DNA of 64,000 nucleotides, from the NCBI RefSeq assembly GCF_900465055.1, contig NZ_LS483250.1:3224001-3288000 (forward strand), written 5' to 3'. This DNA is from Moritella yayanosii. Its GTDB lineage: Bacteria > Pseudomonadota > Gammaproteobacteria > Enterobacterales > Moritellaceae. Numbering within the stretch: position 1 is the first letter of the stretch; every line of letters begins with the position of its first letter. The translations under genes and the position numbers were made by a program. Positions 30,569 through 44,613 of this stretch are shown one piece after another. The notes beneath the pieces were generated by a model that saw nothing but the letters and a program-made list of their open reading frames with translations, was not told where the DNA came from and did no database searches.

Positions 30569-30597
30569 TTTACTTCGAATCTGGTATTGCGTATAAT
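30569..30597 (+). promoter_or_regulatory. rRNA operon promoter P2
   Basis: TTTACT (30569-30574), 17-base spacer and TATAAT (30592-30597), about 120 bases after P1. It is the usual tandem P1-P2 arrangement. Confidence 0.65.
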
Positions 30598-30634
30598 ACG
30601 CAGCCTGACTACGACGGAACACGTCAAGGTCAAC

Positions 30635-30645
30635 GCTCTTTAACA
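30635..30645 (+). promoter_or_regulatory. rRNA leader boxA antitermination site
   Basis: GCTCTTTAACA, matching the NusB/S10 boxA consensus, in the 16S leader. Confidence 0.75.
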
Positions 30646-30833
30646 ATTTATTCAAGCAATCTGTGTGAGCACTTGCAGAGATATAATGACCAAATATTAT
30701 ATCAATGTAATTGTGAACATTAAACTTAAATCGAAAGATGATAGTTTTATAAACAATAGAACTTTGGTTTTATTGTTGAAGTACAGAATTCATTGAGCCG
30801 ACTTAATTGCTTAGGCAGTTAGTCAAAAACTTT

Positions 30834-32378
<1,545 letters not shown>

Positions 32379-32498
32379 CGTAAAGTTGTTAATTTTTGTA
32401 AGTGCCCACACAAATTGCTTGAATAGAAAATTAAATTGCACGTCTTATGAAAATAAGGCAACGGTCGGGATGAAATCCAACCGTAGAAAGTAAATAGT

Positions 32499-32574
32499 GT
32501 CCTGTTCGTCTAGAGGCCTAGGACACCGCCCTTTCACGGCGGTAACACGAGTTCAAATCTCGTACGGGATACCA
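32499..32574 (+). tRNA. tRNA-Glu (anticodon TTC)
   Basis: A 76-base cloverleaf in the 16S-23S spacer, with encoded CCA at 32572-32574. The anticodon TTC is at 32533-32535 in a CTTTCAC loop, with CCGCC/GGCGG anticodon stem and a GTTCAAATC T-loop. It resembles E. coli tRNA-Glu, the commonest single tRNA in this spacer. Confidence 0.96.
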
Positions 32575-32793
32575 CTTTTCTTTCTGATTAAAAATCAAAG
32601 CTAAGCAGTAATGTTTATCTTTGCTTTTTAGCAAATTGCTCTTTAAAAATTTGGAAAGCTGAATAAATAAAGAAGTTCTTAAAACACGTTATTGCTTTGG
32701 CAATAACAATAGAGTGTTCTTGAGTATTCTTGAGGCGAAAAAAACTAGATAATACCTAGTTATTTCAATTGTACGGTCGACTTTAGATTGTAT
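32575..32793 (+). other. Spacer between tRNA-Glu and 23S rRNA
   Basis: It holds a second boxA (GCTCTTTAAAA at 32638-32648) typical of 23S leaders, and sequences that pair around the 23S for RNase III processing. No tRNA-Ala or tRNA-Ile is present. Confidence 0.6.
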
Positions 32794-35687
<2,894 letters not shown>

Positions 35688-35835
35688 ACAAATTAAAGTA
35701 TGATTAATTGAAATTTTGACTTAAGAATAGATTGAACGCACTATTTATCGAAAGATAGGGTTTAAAGACTTCTTTATTTATAGCTTTTCAGATTAACAAT
35801 AGAAATTAATTTTCTTATAGAAAGCAAACCAGATT

Positions 35836-35955
35836 TGCTTGGTGACCATAGTGTTGCGGCCCCACCTGATCCCATCCCGAACTCAGAAGTGAAACGTAAT
35901 AACGCCGATGGTAGTGTGGGGTCTCCCCATGTGAGAGTAGGGCATTGCCAAGCGC
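35836..35955 (+). rRNA. rrf: 5S ribosomal RNA, copy 1
   Basis: 120 bases beginning TGCTTGGTGACCATAG. The central loop with CGAACTCAGAAGTGAAACG is conserved. The 3' end pairs with the 5' end (TGCTTGG with CCAAGCG). It follows 23S by about 150 bases. Confidence 0.95.
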
Positions 35956-36016
35956 CAAATTAAATTCGAGACTCAGTCTTGAATAAGAGCAGATGATTCG
36001 TAAGACTCGAAGAATT

Positions 36017-36136
36017 TGTTTGGTGACCATAGTGTTACGGACCCACCTGATCCCATCCCGAACTCAGAAGTGAAACGTAATAACGCCGATGGTAGTGTGG
36101 GGTCTCCCCATGTGAGAGTAGGACATCGCCAAACGT
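36017..36136 (+). rRNA. rrf: 5S ribosomal RNA, copy 2
   Basis: A second 120-base 5S, 61 bases after the first. It differs at about seven positions. The terminal helix carries T-A (TGTTTGG / CCAAACG) where copy 1 has C-G, a compensatory pair. Confidence 0.95.
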
Positions 36137-36165
36137 CACATTAGATTTAAGACTAAGTCTTGAAC

Positions 36166-36201
36166 AAAAAAAGCCGATATCATTGATATCGGCTTTTTTT
36201 A
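36166..36201 (+). terminator. rRNA operon terminator
   Basis: Strong hairpin AAGCCGATATC / GATATCGGCTT with an ATT-type loop, flanked by A run and T run. Confidence 0.92.
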
Positions 36202-36317
36202 TATCTGTAAATTATTATATCAATTGCCGTAACTAGTTATTCTAATTACAAACTTAACAACGTAGTTAGTATCTATTTTAATCAGAAAGAATGATCATCT
36301 ATTTATTGTGATTGGTA

Positions 36318-36734
36318 TTAACAGCTAAAGCTAAGTGCTGAGTCTTGTTCTGTGAAACCTTGATGAATTAAAAACGCAGTTAATTCAGCGGAAACTTGCG
36401 TTGTTTTAATGACGGTAATCGTTTCTAGCTGCAGTGATTTAGCGTGTTCAATTGCTTGCTGTATTAGATATTTACCTACACCACGCTGTTGAGTGATATC
36501 TCTTACTGCAATGCAGCTTAAGAATAACGTGGTGGCATCATGTTGCATGATTAACCCACCAATATGGCGAGCATTAAATTTAGCTACAAATAGTGTTTGG
36601 TTATCGTCTTGAAGCAATTTGTCGAAACTGTTGCTAATCTCAGCTTCATCATGCTGAAATGGTCGATATAATTTTGTTATATCAATAAGTAACTGTGGTG
36701 TTGATTCTGTTACTGTAAATGCTGATAATCTCAT
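36318..36734 (-). CDS. panM: GNAT acetyltransferase, PanM/PanZ-like
   Basis: Encodes 138 residues. The acetyl-CoA-binding signature is QQRGVGKYLIQQA. The early VAKFNARHIGG and the late FLIHQGFTEQ, as well as the C-terminal cysteine, parallel PanZ (PanM), which activates self-cleavage of the aspartate decarboxylase PanD in pantothenate synthesis. Length is near the family's 127. A ribosome site AAGGGA precedes ATG 36734. panD is not in the window, so a generic GNAT role remains possible. Confidence 0.7.
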   Translation of the reverse strand: MRLSAFTVTESTPQLLIDITKLYRPFQHDEAEISNSFDKLLQDDNQTLFVAKFNARHIGGLIMQHDATTLFLSCIAVRDITQQRGVGKYLIQQAIEHAKSLQLETITVIKTTQVSAELTAFLIHQGFTEQDSALSFSC

Positions 36735-36800
36735 GCTGTTCCCTTTTTTAGATACAGGCAGATATTACGCTATTATGATTAGATATTTAAGGTTTGTTTT

Positions 36801-37052
36801 ATGCAATGCAGAATGAATTGTGGTGCGTGTTGCGAAGCGCCAAGCATTACCAGTTATATTCCGGGAATGCCAGATGGCAAGCCTGCAGGTGTGCGCTGTG
36901 TTAATTTATCTGCGGATAATTTATGTCTGATATTTACCGATCAGGAACGACCTGCATTGTGTGATACGTTTAAGGCCAGTAGTGATGTCTGTGGTGAAAA
37001 CCGTGATGAAGCATTATTTCTCATCACTGATTTAGAAATACAAACCGCGTAA
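36801..37052 (+). CDS. YkgJ-type cysteine cluster protein
   Basis: Encodes 83 residues with Cys at CRMNCGACC near the start, then RCVNL, LCLIF, LCDTF and DVCG, the zinc/iron-binding cysteine pattern of the YkgJ family. The pattern GxCCxxPSI..IPGMP.GKPAG matches family members. The biochemical role is unknown. It is divergent from the PanM-like gene and convergent with the EnvC-like gene. Confidence 0.88.
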   Translation: MQCRMNCGACCEAPSITSYIPGMPDGKPAGVRCVNLSADNLCLIFTDQERPALCDTFKASSDVCGENRDEALFLITDLEIQTA

Positions 37053-38186
37053 CTATGAACGCTTAAGCCATAAGCGTGGGTTAACTGTTTTACCTTTATG
37101 GCGGATCTCGAAGTAAACGCCAGACACTAGTTGGCCCCCACTACGCCCTGCTAATGAGATCACATCACCTTTACGTACTTTTTCTCCGGACACTTTAAGT
37201 AATGTTTGGTTATGGCCATATAGGCTCATATATCCCTGGCCATGATCAATAATCATCACCATACCGAAACCGCGTAACCAATCAGCAAAGACGACTTTGC
37301 CTGCACTCACTGCTTTGACTTTAGCGCCTTCATGCGCACTGATAACGAGACCTCGCCAACTGACATTATTAAAACGCTTGCTGTTAAAGTTGTGAAGCAC
37401 TTTACCTTTTATTGGCCAGTCGAGTTTCCCTTTGTCTCCTTTTAAGCCTGCGAATGATATCTGCAAGCTCTGTTTTTGTCTTAATAATGATATTTGTTGT
37501 GTTAGTTTTTGTTCTGAAATACTTAGTTCTGTCAGGGTCTTCTTTTGTTTACTAATGTTATGGGCGATATTTTTATTGCTTTTTTTCTGTTGCGTTTTTT
37601 GTTGTGCTAACTGTCTGACTTTTTGTTGTTGTGAGGTCTTGATGATAATTAATTGTCGCTTGATTTTTTGCTGCTCCAACTTATTCTCGGTTATTTTATC
37701 GATCGTGACATTAAATTCTACAATCGACTGGGCTCGCGCTGCATGGAGGTGTTTATAATAAACCAATGAGCGTTCAATTTCGCTGCTGCTCTGTTGATTT
37801 AAAAGTAATTTAAGGTAATCATTATTACCACTTAAGTAGGCGGTTTCAATTTGCGCAGAAAGAATATTTTGCTGCTTTTTTTTATTTTTTAATAATACTT
37901 TTTGTTGCGTAACGAGTGCGCTGAGATCTTGCTCAATATTACGGATTAAAGATTTGGTATTACTCAGCTGTGCTGCGACTTTACTAATCGCGCGATCGGT
38001 GTTTTGTGTTTGTTTTGATAAATTGTTTAAGTAGCGATGCTGCTTTTTGATAGCTGCATTTTGGGCTTTTATTTGGTTGCGAAGTTGATTCAGTTCAGAC
38101 TGATTATTGGCTGCAAAAGCGTTTAATGATAGCAATATCAGCAGGCCTATAACGTTATAGGCCATGCTGTTTTTTAAAAATCTCAT
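37053..38186 (-). CDS. envC: Murein hydrolase activator EnvC-type
   Basis: Encodes 377 residues. A signal peptide (1-25, ending AFA) is followed by a long coiled coil (about 28-240) and a C-terminal LytM/M23 domain. In the latter, conserved positions HNFNSKRFNNVSWRG and the SLYGHN motif are partly changed from the zinc-binding HxH pattern, as in EnvC, which activates amidases rather than cutting itself. It probably helps daughter-cell separation. It is 29 bases downstream of gpmI on the same strand; this gpmI-envC pairing is common. Confidence 0.9.
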   Translation of the reverse strand: MRFLKNSMAYNVIGLLILLSLNAFAANNQSELNQLRNQIKAQNAAIKKQHRYLNNLSKQTQNTDRAISKVAAQLSNTKSLIRNIEQDLSALVTQQKVLLKNKKKQQNILSAQIETAYLSGNNDYLKLLLNQQSSSEIERSLVYYKHLHAARAQSIVEFNVTIDKITENKLEQQKIKRQLIIIKTSQQQKVRQLAQQKTQQKKSNKNIAHNISKQKKTLTELSISEQKLTQQISLLRQKQSLQISFAGLKGDKGKLDWPIKGKVLHNFNSKRFNNVSWRGLVISAHEGAKVKAVSAGKVVFADWLRGFGMVMIIDHGQGYMSLYGHNQTLLKVSGEKVRKGDVISLAGRSGGQLVSGVYFEIRHKGKTVNPRLWLKRS

Positions 38187-38215
38187 GACGTCATCCTTTC
38201 CCCGTAGGGAAACGA

Positions 38216-39748
38216 TTATTTCAGATTCATCAGGTTCTTACCAGTCATTTCCGCTGGAATCTCTTGACCAAGTAAAGTCAACATGGTCGGAGCCAGATCA
38301 CATAGGCGACCTGTCTCGGCAGGCACGGCATCGCGCCCAAAATAAATCAGTGGTACAGGTAAGTTAGTATGTGCAGTATGAACGCCACCAGTTTCTGGAT
38401 TGATCATCATCTCAGCATTACCGTGATCGGCTGTGATCAAGCATTCACCACCGACTTTTTCTAATGCTTCAACGACACGACCAATTGATTGATCAACGGC
38501 TTCACACGCTTTTACTGCCGCGTCAAATATACCGGTATGGCCAACCATATCTCCGTTCGGATAGTTACAAATGATCACATCGTATTTTTTACTCTCAATT
38601 GCCGCAACGAACTTGTCTGTGAGCATTTCTGAGTTCATTTCAGGTTGCAGATCATAAGTGGCTACTTGTGGCGATGGAATCAATTCACGATCTTCACCTG
38701 TGAAAGGGTCTTCAACGCCACCATTAAAAAAGAAGGTCACGTGGGCATATTTTTCTGTTTCAGAAATACGTAATTGGGTTTTATTTTGCTGCTCAAGTAC
38801 CGAACCTAAGGTATTCACTAATTTAACCGAAGGGAACGCGATGCTAGTCTCAATGCTTGCAGCATATTCAGTCAACATAACAAAATCAGCGAGTTTCGGT
38901 GTTACAGCACGTTCAAAACCAGTGAAATCAATATCGACGAATGCACGGGTAATTTCACGTGCACGATCGGCACGGAAATTCATAAAAATGACCGTATCAT
39001 CATCCGAAATTGGTACAGCTTCGCCAATGACCGTTGCTTTGACGAACTCATCATTTTCATCACGTGCATAAGCGGCTTCAAGACCTGCTACTGCACTATC
39101 GGCCGTATATTGGCTTTCAGCTTGAGTAAATAAATTATATGCTTCTTCAACACGATCCCAGCGATTATCTCGGTCCATTGCAAAATAGCGACCGATTAAT
39201 GTGGCCGTTTTACCTGCGCCAATTTCAGCAAATTTAGCATCAAATTTTTCTAATGTAGCCAGTGCGCTACGCGGAGGAGTATCACGGCCATCTAAGAATG
39301 CGTGTAGATAAATCTTTGTTGCCCCTTGCTTTGCTGCAAGTTCGATCATGGCTAAGATCTGATCTTCATGGCTGTGTACGCCACCGGGTGACGCTAGGCC
39401 TAGGATATGCACGGCTTTATCATTCGCAACCGCGGCATTAACGGCCTTAACAAGTGCTGGATTGTGATAGAATTCGCCATCATCGATTGCTTTATCGATT
39501 TTAGTTAAATTTTGATACACGATACGACCTGCACCAATATTGACATGGCCAACTTCTGAATTACCCATTTGACCATCAGGCAATCCCACATCTAAACCTG
39601 AACTTGAAATCAACATGCTTGGGCAATCTTGCCAAAGCTTATCTAAAATGGGTGTTTTTGCATGGGCAATGGCATTATCTTGTTGATCAAGACGGTGGCC
39701 CCAGCCATCCATAATGATAAGTGCAATTGTTTTCTTCGCCTTAGACAT
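38216..39748 (-). CDS. gpmI: 2,3-bisphosphoglycerate-independent phosphoglycerate mutase
   Basis: Encodes 510 residues. The metal/phosphoserine site GNSEVGH, early IMDGWGH and late TADHGNAE with HTAHTN are all present. It interconverts 3- and 2-phosphoglycerate using a serine phosphoenzyme and manganese. AGAGG lies before ATG 39748. envC follows in the same operon. Confidence 0.97.
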   Translation of the reverse strand: MSKAKKTIALIIMDGWGHRLDQQDNAIAHAKTPILDKLWQDCPSMLISSSGLDVGLPDGQMGNSEVGHVNIGAGRIVYQNLTKIDKAIDDGEFYHNPALVKAVNAAVANDKAVHILGLASPGGVHSHEDQILAMIELAAKQGATKIYLHAFLDGRDTPPRSALATLEKFDAKFAEIGAGKTATLIGRYFAMDRDNRWDRVEEAYNLFTQAESQYTADSAVAGLEAAYARDENDEFVKATVIGEAVPISDDDTVIFMNFRADRAREITRAFVDIDFTGFERAVTPKLADFVMLTEYAASIETSIAFPSVKLVNTLGSVLEQQNKTQLRISETEKYAHVTFFFNGGVEDPFTGEDRELIPSPQVATYDLQPEMNSEMLTDKFVAAIESKKYDVIICNYPNGDMVGHTGIFDAAVKACEAVDQSIGRVVEALEKVGGECLITADHGNAEMMINPETGGVHTAHTNLPVPLIYFGRDAVPAETGRLCDLAPTMLTLLGQEIPAEMTGKNLMNLK

Positions 39749-40060
39749 GAGTTTACCTCTAGGTTATTAAAGTTAAATATAGGAATATTACTACACTTCT
39801 CGGGGATAAATAGGCTCTTATTTATGATCTAGGTAGAATATTGGAGATATTTAATGGTTAATATCGGTAATATTACTACATATCCAGCCATTTCATCCTA
39901 CGAGTTCTTCGTGTTATTATACAAATTACGTGATTAACGTTATCTTTGAGTTATTCATAACGCTGGAGAGGAATGTATTATTGAGCTGCTTTTATTCCTT
40001 GGCACATGTATACTGCGTTGAGAAGAATCCATTATTATTAAATTTTAGAGTCATAATCAC
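39749..40060. other. Intergenic region between gpmI and yibN
   Basis: 312 AT-rich bases upstream of two divergent genes. A 12-base direct repeat AATATTACTACA occurs at 39784-39795 and 39869-39880. No coding signal was trusted here. Confidence 0.4.
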
Positions 40061-40489
40061 ATGCAAGAATATATTGAATTTGCTTCAAATAATCCAGCCT
40101 TATCTCTCGCTTGGGTAGCTATTGCTGGTTTCCTTATTTATTCATTTGGCACCAGTGCCCTGTCAAAAGTGAAGTCGGTGAACAATCACGAAGCGACAAC
40201 TTTGATGAATAAAGAAAATGCCATTATTGTTGATGTACGCGCGACAGAACATTATCGTAAGTCACATATTTTAAACGCAATTAACGTTCCTACTGCTGAT
40301 ATTGAGGCAAATAAGCTAACAATGATTGAAAAATACAAAAATACCCCAATCATCGTTATGTGTGACACCGGAATGAGTTCAGGTCGTGCTGCGAATCGTC
40401 TAGCGAAAATGGACTTTACTACTGTTTATAATTTATCTGGTGGCATGGCAAGTTGGCAAGAAGCTAAATTACCGACGGTTAAAAAATAA
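40061..40489 (+). CDS. yibN: Membrane-anchored rhodanese-like protein
   Basis: Encodes 142 residues: one N-terminal membrane segment (about 14-32) and a rhodanese domain. The active-site loop is CDTGMSSGRAA. It resembles YibN, which precedes secB in enterics, and the order here (yibN, secB, gpsA) is the same. YibN is proposed to aid membrane protein insertion; the sulfur-transfer activity is not proven from sequence. Confidence 0.88.
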   Translation: MQEYIEFASNNPALSLAWVAIAGFLIYSFGTSALSKVKSVNNHEATTLMNKENAIIVDVRATEHYRKSHILNAINVPTADIEANKLTMIEKYKNTPIIVMCDTGMSSGRAANRLAKMDFTTVYNLSGGMASWQEAKLPTVKK

Positions 40490-40557
40490 TAATTTACCCG
40501 TCAGATAACTAAGCATTAATTACTCAGTTCGAATCTATAAAATATTGGAATTTACTT

Positions 40558-41043
40558 ATGTCAGAATCAGCAAGCCAGCAAGAATTTAATATCCAACGTA
40601 TTTTCATTAAAGACGTATCTTTTGAATGTCCTAATTCTCCAGTGATCTTCCAAAAAGAATGGAAACCTGAAGTTAAATTAGATCTTGATACTCGTAGCTC
40701 TAAGTTGGGTGACGGTGTATTTGAAGTTGTATTATCACTGACTGTAACCGCTAAAGATGGCGACACAGTGGCGTTCCTATGTGAAGTTCAACAAGCTGGT
40801 ATCTTTAGTGTTGGCGAATTAAGCGAAGGTCAACTAGCACATTGTCTAGGTGCTTTCTGCCCAAATATATTATTTCCATATGCGCGTGAAACAATTGCTA
40901 GCTTAGTAAGTCGTGGTTCTTTCCCACAACTTAATCTGGCGCCAGTTAACTTCGATGCACTGTTTGCATCTTATGTTCAACAAGCACAACAAGCATCTGA
41001 AACTCCTGCTCCGGCTCTTGCAGAGCAAAAACTGGACTCTTAA
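40558..41043 (+). CDS. secB: Protein-export chaperone SecB
   Basis: Encodes 161 residues. The [14 protein letters not shown] and [12 protein letters not shown] segments are diagnostic. It keeps preproteins unfolded for SecA. gpsA starts three bases after the stop. Its acidic, alanine/proline-rich C-terminus is slightly longer than the E. coli one. Confidence 0.96.
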   Translation: MSESASQQEFNIQRIFIKDVSFECPNSPVIFQKEWKPEVKLDLDTRSSKLGDGVFEVVLSLTVTAKDGDTVAFLCEVQQAGIFSVGELSEGQLAHCLGAFCPNILFPYARETIASLVSRGSFPQLNLAPVNFDALFASYVQQAQQASETPAPALAEQKLDS

Positions 41044-41046
41044 GTG

Positions 41047-42054
41047 ATGGCGACTGATACAGCTTTAATTACCGTTCTTGGTGCTGGTTCTTACGGTACT
41101 TCATTAGCGATGTCCTTAGCACGTAATGGTAACAAAACCGTGTTGTGGGGTCATAATCCACAGCACGTTGCCGAGCTTGCTAAAGCGCGCAGTAATGAGG
41201 CTTACTTACCTGGTATCGCTTTTCCTGATGCTTTGGTATTGGAGGCGGACCTTGAACAAGCTGTGGCCGCAAGTCGAGATATTCTGATTGTCGTGCCGAG
41301 CCATGTTTTTGGTGATGTATTAAAGCAGATTAAGCCATTTCTGCGTGAGAATTCGCGTATATCTTGGGCTACAAAAGGGTTAGAAGCTGACACTGGACGT
41401 CTATTGCAAGATGTTGCGACTGATATTCTTGGCGGTGGTTATCCATTAGCGGTACTTTCTGGACCTACATTTGCGAAAGAGTTAGCTGCGGGTTTACCAA
41501 CTGCAATCAGTATCTCGTCAACGGATCCAAAATTTTCTGATGATCTCTCACACTTATTGCATTGTGGCCGTAGTTTACGTACTTATACCAATAATGATTT
41601 TATTGGCGTGCAACTTGGCGGCGCGGTTAAAAACGTGATTGCTATTGGCGCTGGTTTATCTGATGGACTTGGTTTTGGTGCTAATGCGCGTACTGCATTA
41701 ATTACTCGTGGTTTGGCAGAGTTATGTCGTCTTGGTGAAGCATTAGGTGCAAAAAAAAATACCTTCATGGGTATGTCTTGCTTGGGTGATTTAGTACTAA
41801 CCTGTACTGATAATCAAAGTCGAAATCGTCGTTTTGGTCTTGCACTGGGTGCAGGTAAAGGCGTTGATGAAGCACAAGTTGAGATTGGTCAAGTTGTGGA
41901 AGGCTATCGCAATACCAAAGAAGTTTATTTGTTATCTGCGCGTCTTGGTGTAGAAATGCCAATTACGGAGCAAATATATCTAGTGTTATATGAGAATAAG
42001 CCTCCAAAAGAAGCTGCTTTAGCATTATTAGCACGAGATAAAAAAGGCGAATAA
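41047..42054 (+). CDS. gpsA: Glycerol-3-phosphate dehydrogenase [NAD(P)+]
   Basis: Encodes 335 residues from ATG 41047. The dinucleotide site [12 protein letters not shown] and the catalytic lysine region ([10 protein letters not shown]) are clear. It supplies sn-glycerol 3-phosphate, the substrate of PlsB at 14128-16575. It lies directly after secB, as in E. coli, where cysE follows; here cysE is elsewhere, after fieF. Confidence 0.96.
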   Translation: MATDTALITVLGAGSYGTSLAMSLARNGNKTVLWGHNPQHVAELAKARSNEAYLPGIAFPDALVLEADLEQAVAASRDILIVVPSHVFGDVLKQIKPFLRENSRISWATKGLEADTGRLLQDVATDILGGGYPLAVLSGPTFAKELAAGLPTAISISSTDPKFSDDLSHLLHCGRSLRTYTNNDFIGVQLGGAVKNVIAIGAGLSDGLGFGANARTALITRGLAELCRLGEALGAKKNTFMGMSCLGDLVLTCTDNQSRNRRFGLALGAGKGVDEAQVEIGQVVEGYRNTKEVYLLSARLGVEMPITEQIYLVLYENKPPKEAALALLARDKKGE

Positions 42055-42069
42055 ATATTTTGTCTATAA

Positions 42070-42100
42070 AAAAAGTGACAGCGAAAGCCGTCACTTTTTT
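42070..42100 (+). terminator. Terminator after gpsA
   Basis: Arms AAAAAGTGAC (42070-42079) and GTCACTTTTT (42090-42099) with an inner GC/GAAA/GC cap. Confidence 0.85.
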
Positions 42101-42148
42101 ATTGCCGATTTATTTAAAATCGATCTCGATTAGATGTTTTAACCAAGT

Positions 42149-42727
42149 CTAATAGTAAGAATGCTCACCAGCTTGGTGCTCAGTAGCATCTTTAACAGCC
42201 GTTAGTTCTTCAGGGAACAATTCGAGTAACTGTTTTTCAATCCCTTCTTTCAACGTAAAGTCTACTTGGCTACAACCATTACAACCGCCACCAAACTGTA
42301 AGATAGCAATGCCATCATCAGTGATTTCAGTCAATACCACGTTACCGCCATGTCCTGCAAGTTGTGGATTAATTTCAGTTTGGATCACATAGTCAACGCG
42401 TTCTGTCAGTGGTGCATCATCTGCAACCGCTCTTATTTTTGCGTTAGGCGCTTTCAGTGTCAATTGAGAACCCATTTTATCCGTCACAAAATCGATATAA
42501 GCATCGGTTAGGAATGGTTTGCTCATGTCATCAATTAATGCATCAAAGCCACTGTATGGTAATACAATATCAGTACTTTCAATTGCTTCAGGTGGACAAT
42601 ATGATACGCCACACTCTGCATTTGCGGTGCCTGGATTAACGACGAATACACGAATGTTAGTGCCGTCTTTTTGGTTGCTAAGTAATTTTACAAAATGAGT
42701 TTGTGCCGCTTCAGTAATTGTTATCAT
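42149..42727 (-). CDS. nfuA: Fe-S biogenesis protein NfuA
   Basis: Encodes 192 residues: an N-terminal A-type-like domain without its cysteine triad and a C-terminal Nfu domain with [10 protein letters not shown], the cluster-binding CxxC. It carries 4Fe-4S clusters to client proteins under stress. The gene is preceded on the same strand by gntX, as in E. coli. Confidence 0.95.
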   Translation of the reverse strand: MITITEAAQTHFVKLLSNQKDGTNIRVFVVNPGTANAECGVSYCPPEAIESTDIVLPYSGFDALIDDMSKPFLTDAYIDFVTDKMGSQLTLKAPNAKIRAVADDAPLTERVDYVIQTEINPQLAGHGGNVVLTEITDDGIAILQFGGGCNGCSQVDFTLKEGIEKQLLELFPEELTAVKDATEHQAGEHSYY

Positions 42728-42798
42728 GGTGCCCTCGTTGTCATACCTGACTAATTTACTATGTCTTTAATTGTAACGCTATTTAAGATGATAAACCA

Positions 42799-43512
42799 CT
42801 AATCCGCTAATGTTCTGGCGATACACCATATATCAATACGTTCTATTCCTGCTGCAAATAATGTTAAGCAGGCTGCTTTGATGGTCTCACCGGTCGTGAC
42901 GACATCATCTATCAGGGCGATATGTTTAACGCTAAAATGCTGAGTTACTTGAAATGCATTGTGCATATTGGCGCTACGTTCGACGGCTGTTTGTTGTGCT
43001 TGCTGCGCTGTATATCTTGCGCGGATAAACTTTTTTTCGGCAATGAGCGGTATTTGTAATTGTTTAGATATAGCACTGGCAAGTAACTGGGCTTGGTTAT
43101 AACCCCGTTTGGCTTGACGTTTTTTATGTAGCGGAATGCAAATTAGCGCTTCAGGTAAACTGTAATTATGTTGCATTATATTGCTGGTGATTGTGCGGCT
43201 TAATAAACCAGAAAAGAGTAAATGCAATTGTGGTTGTTGGGAAAATTTGTATTGTTTAATTAAATATTGGCATTCTAAGGTATAGCTCATACAGGCAATT
43301 AATTGCTGCCACGGTGGTGTTTGTTGGTTGCATTCATCACATTGTTGCTGATTTTTACGTTGTGGTAGGGCGCAACGAAGGCAGTGCGAATTGGGTAAAT
43401 AAGGCAGTTCTTGTAAGCATAATAAACATAGAAAAGGTTGTGGATTATCGATGGGCATATCGCATAAATAACAACGAGGTTGTAATAGTGTCATGCTGAG
43501 TTTGCGGATCAT
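42799..43512 (-). CDS. gntX: ComF/GntX family phosphoribosyltransferase-like protein
   Basis: Encodes 237 residues from ATG 43510-43512; a longer frame reaching 43626 would run through the bioH start and is rejected. An N-terminal zinc-ribbon has four cysteine pairs (CYLCD, CLLC, CLRC, CDEC). The C-terminal PRPP-binding motif is HIALIDDVVTTGETI. The family functions in DNA uptake and use of DNA as nutrient; bioH-gntX-nfuA order is as in E. coli. The exact biochemical activity is unknown. Confidence 0.9.
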   Translation of the reverse strand: MIRKLSMTLLQPRCYLCDMPIDNPQPFLCLLCLQELPYLPNSHCLRCALPQRKNQQQCDECNQQTPPWQQLIACMSYTLECQYLIKQYKFSQQPQLHLLFSGLLSRTITSNIMQHNYSLPEALICIPLHKKRQAKRGYNQAQLLASAISKQLQIPLIAEKKFIRARYTAQQAQQTAVERSANMHNAFQVTQHFSVKHIALIDDVVTTGETIKAACLTLFAAGIERIDIWCIARTLAD

Positions 43513-43577
43513 GGCTATATCTACACGTTTGATTAGTATATCCTCGTTGCTAAGTAATTCGTCAAGTGTAGAGTCAA

Positions 43578-44414
43578 ATGTCAGAAATCGTCGCCACAGA
43601 AAGTAAAAATGCAAGCCCTTGCACAACGTTGCATGTCGATATTGTCGGTGATGGCCCAGATTTAGTGCTGTTACATGGTTGGGGACTGAATGGTGCGTGT
43701 TGGCAATCGATTGTGCCGTTATTATCTCAACATTATCGCTTACATTTAGTTGATCTACCTGGTTTTGGTTTTAGTCATGACTGTCATGTTGCCAGCGGTA
43801 CTCTTGCAGATATCACTGATGCCTTAATAAAGATTGCCCCTGCTAACGCCGTTTGGTTGGGGTGGTCGTTAGGTGGACTTTGCGCCACTGATTTTGCACT
43901 GCAATATCCGCACCGGGTTTCTGCTTTGGTTACCGTTGCTAGCTCGCCGAAATTTATGGCGGCAGCTCAGGTCGAGGACTCCGCGACTTGGCCTGGCATT
44001 GCGGAACAAGTATTAGCGCAATTTCAACAACAGTTGCAACAGGATCTCTCGCAAACTATCAATCGATTTTTAGCTATCCAGGGCATGGGTAGTGCAACAG
44101 CGAAGCAAGATATTAAGCAATTAAAATCCTTATTAGCTGCTCGGCCACAGCCGCATGCACAAGCGCTTAGTAATGGCTTAACGTTATTATCGACGGTGGA
44201 TTTACGTGCTCAGTTAGCAAATTTAACAATGCCATTCTATCGTTGTTATGGGCGGTTAGATTCGCTGGTGCCACAAGCGACGGTTGCGTGGATGGATAAC
44301 TATCTGCCACAATCCCCTAGTTTGATATTTAAAGCGTCTTCACATGCACCTTTTATTTCTGAACCCACGCTTTTTGTTAATAAACTGCAGGCATTTATTA
44401 ACAATGCGTTATAA
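43578..44414 (+). CDS. bioH: Pimeloyl-ACP methyl ester esterase
   Basis: Encodes 278 residues. LVLLHGWGLNG gives the oxyanion region, GWSLGG carries the nucleophile Ser97, GRLDSLVP the acid, and SSHAPF the His. BioH removes the methyl group that disguises pimeloyl-ACP during biotin synthesis. It is somewhat longer than E. coli BioH (256) owing to N-terminal residues. It is divergent from gntX; the rest of the biotin pathway is not here. Confidence 0.92.
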   Translation: MSEIVATESKNASPCTTLHVDIVGDGPDLVLLHGWGLNGACWQSIVPLLSQHYRLHLVDLPGFGFSHDCHVASGTLADITDALIKIAPANAVWLGWSLGGLCATDFALQYPHRVSALVTVASSPKFMAAAQVEDSATWPGIAEQVLAQFQQQLQQDLSQTINRFLAIQGMGSATAKQDIKQLKSLLAARPQPHAQALSNGLTLLSTVDLRAQLANLTMPFYRCYGRLDSLVPQATVAWMDNYLPQSPSLIFKASSHAPFISEPTLFVNKLQAFINNAL

Positions 44415-44532
44415 ACTCAACTAGCAGGGCTATCAGCACAAGGCGCAATATGTAGATAATCGTTATTCCATTTTTAAATATGGTAACGCTGTGTTGCTGA
44501 GCAGCCGTTATTTATGATAATGAAGGAAAGAT

Positions 44533-44613
44533 ATGTTCATACACTCACAAGCTACGATTAGTGATCTGCATTGTGTGAATGTTATCAAGGGAGACGCTAG
44601 CAGATGGTATTAG
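44533..44613 (+). CDS. Possible 26-residue leader ORF
   Basis: ATG 44533 has a good ribosome site (GAAGGA, 5-6 bases upstream) and runs to TAG at 44611-44613, ending eight bases into the next gene (ATG 44604). The peptide begins MFIHSQATISDLH. The overlap suggests translational coupling, but a short frame can arise by chance. Confidence 0.3.
   Translation: MFIHSQATISDLHCVNVIKGDASRWY

Noticed and set aside
39930-40118. A 62-codon frame upstream of yibN
   Set aside because: It overlaps the yibN start in another frame and has no ribosome site or family likeness.
43513-43626. N-terminal extension of the gntX frame
   Set aside because: It covers the bioH start on the other strand and lacks family similarity.
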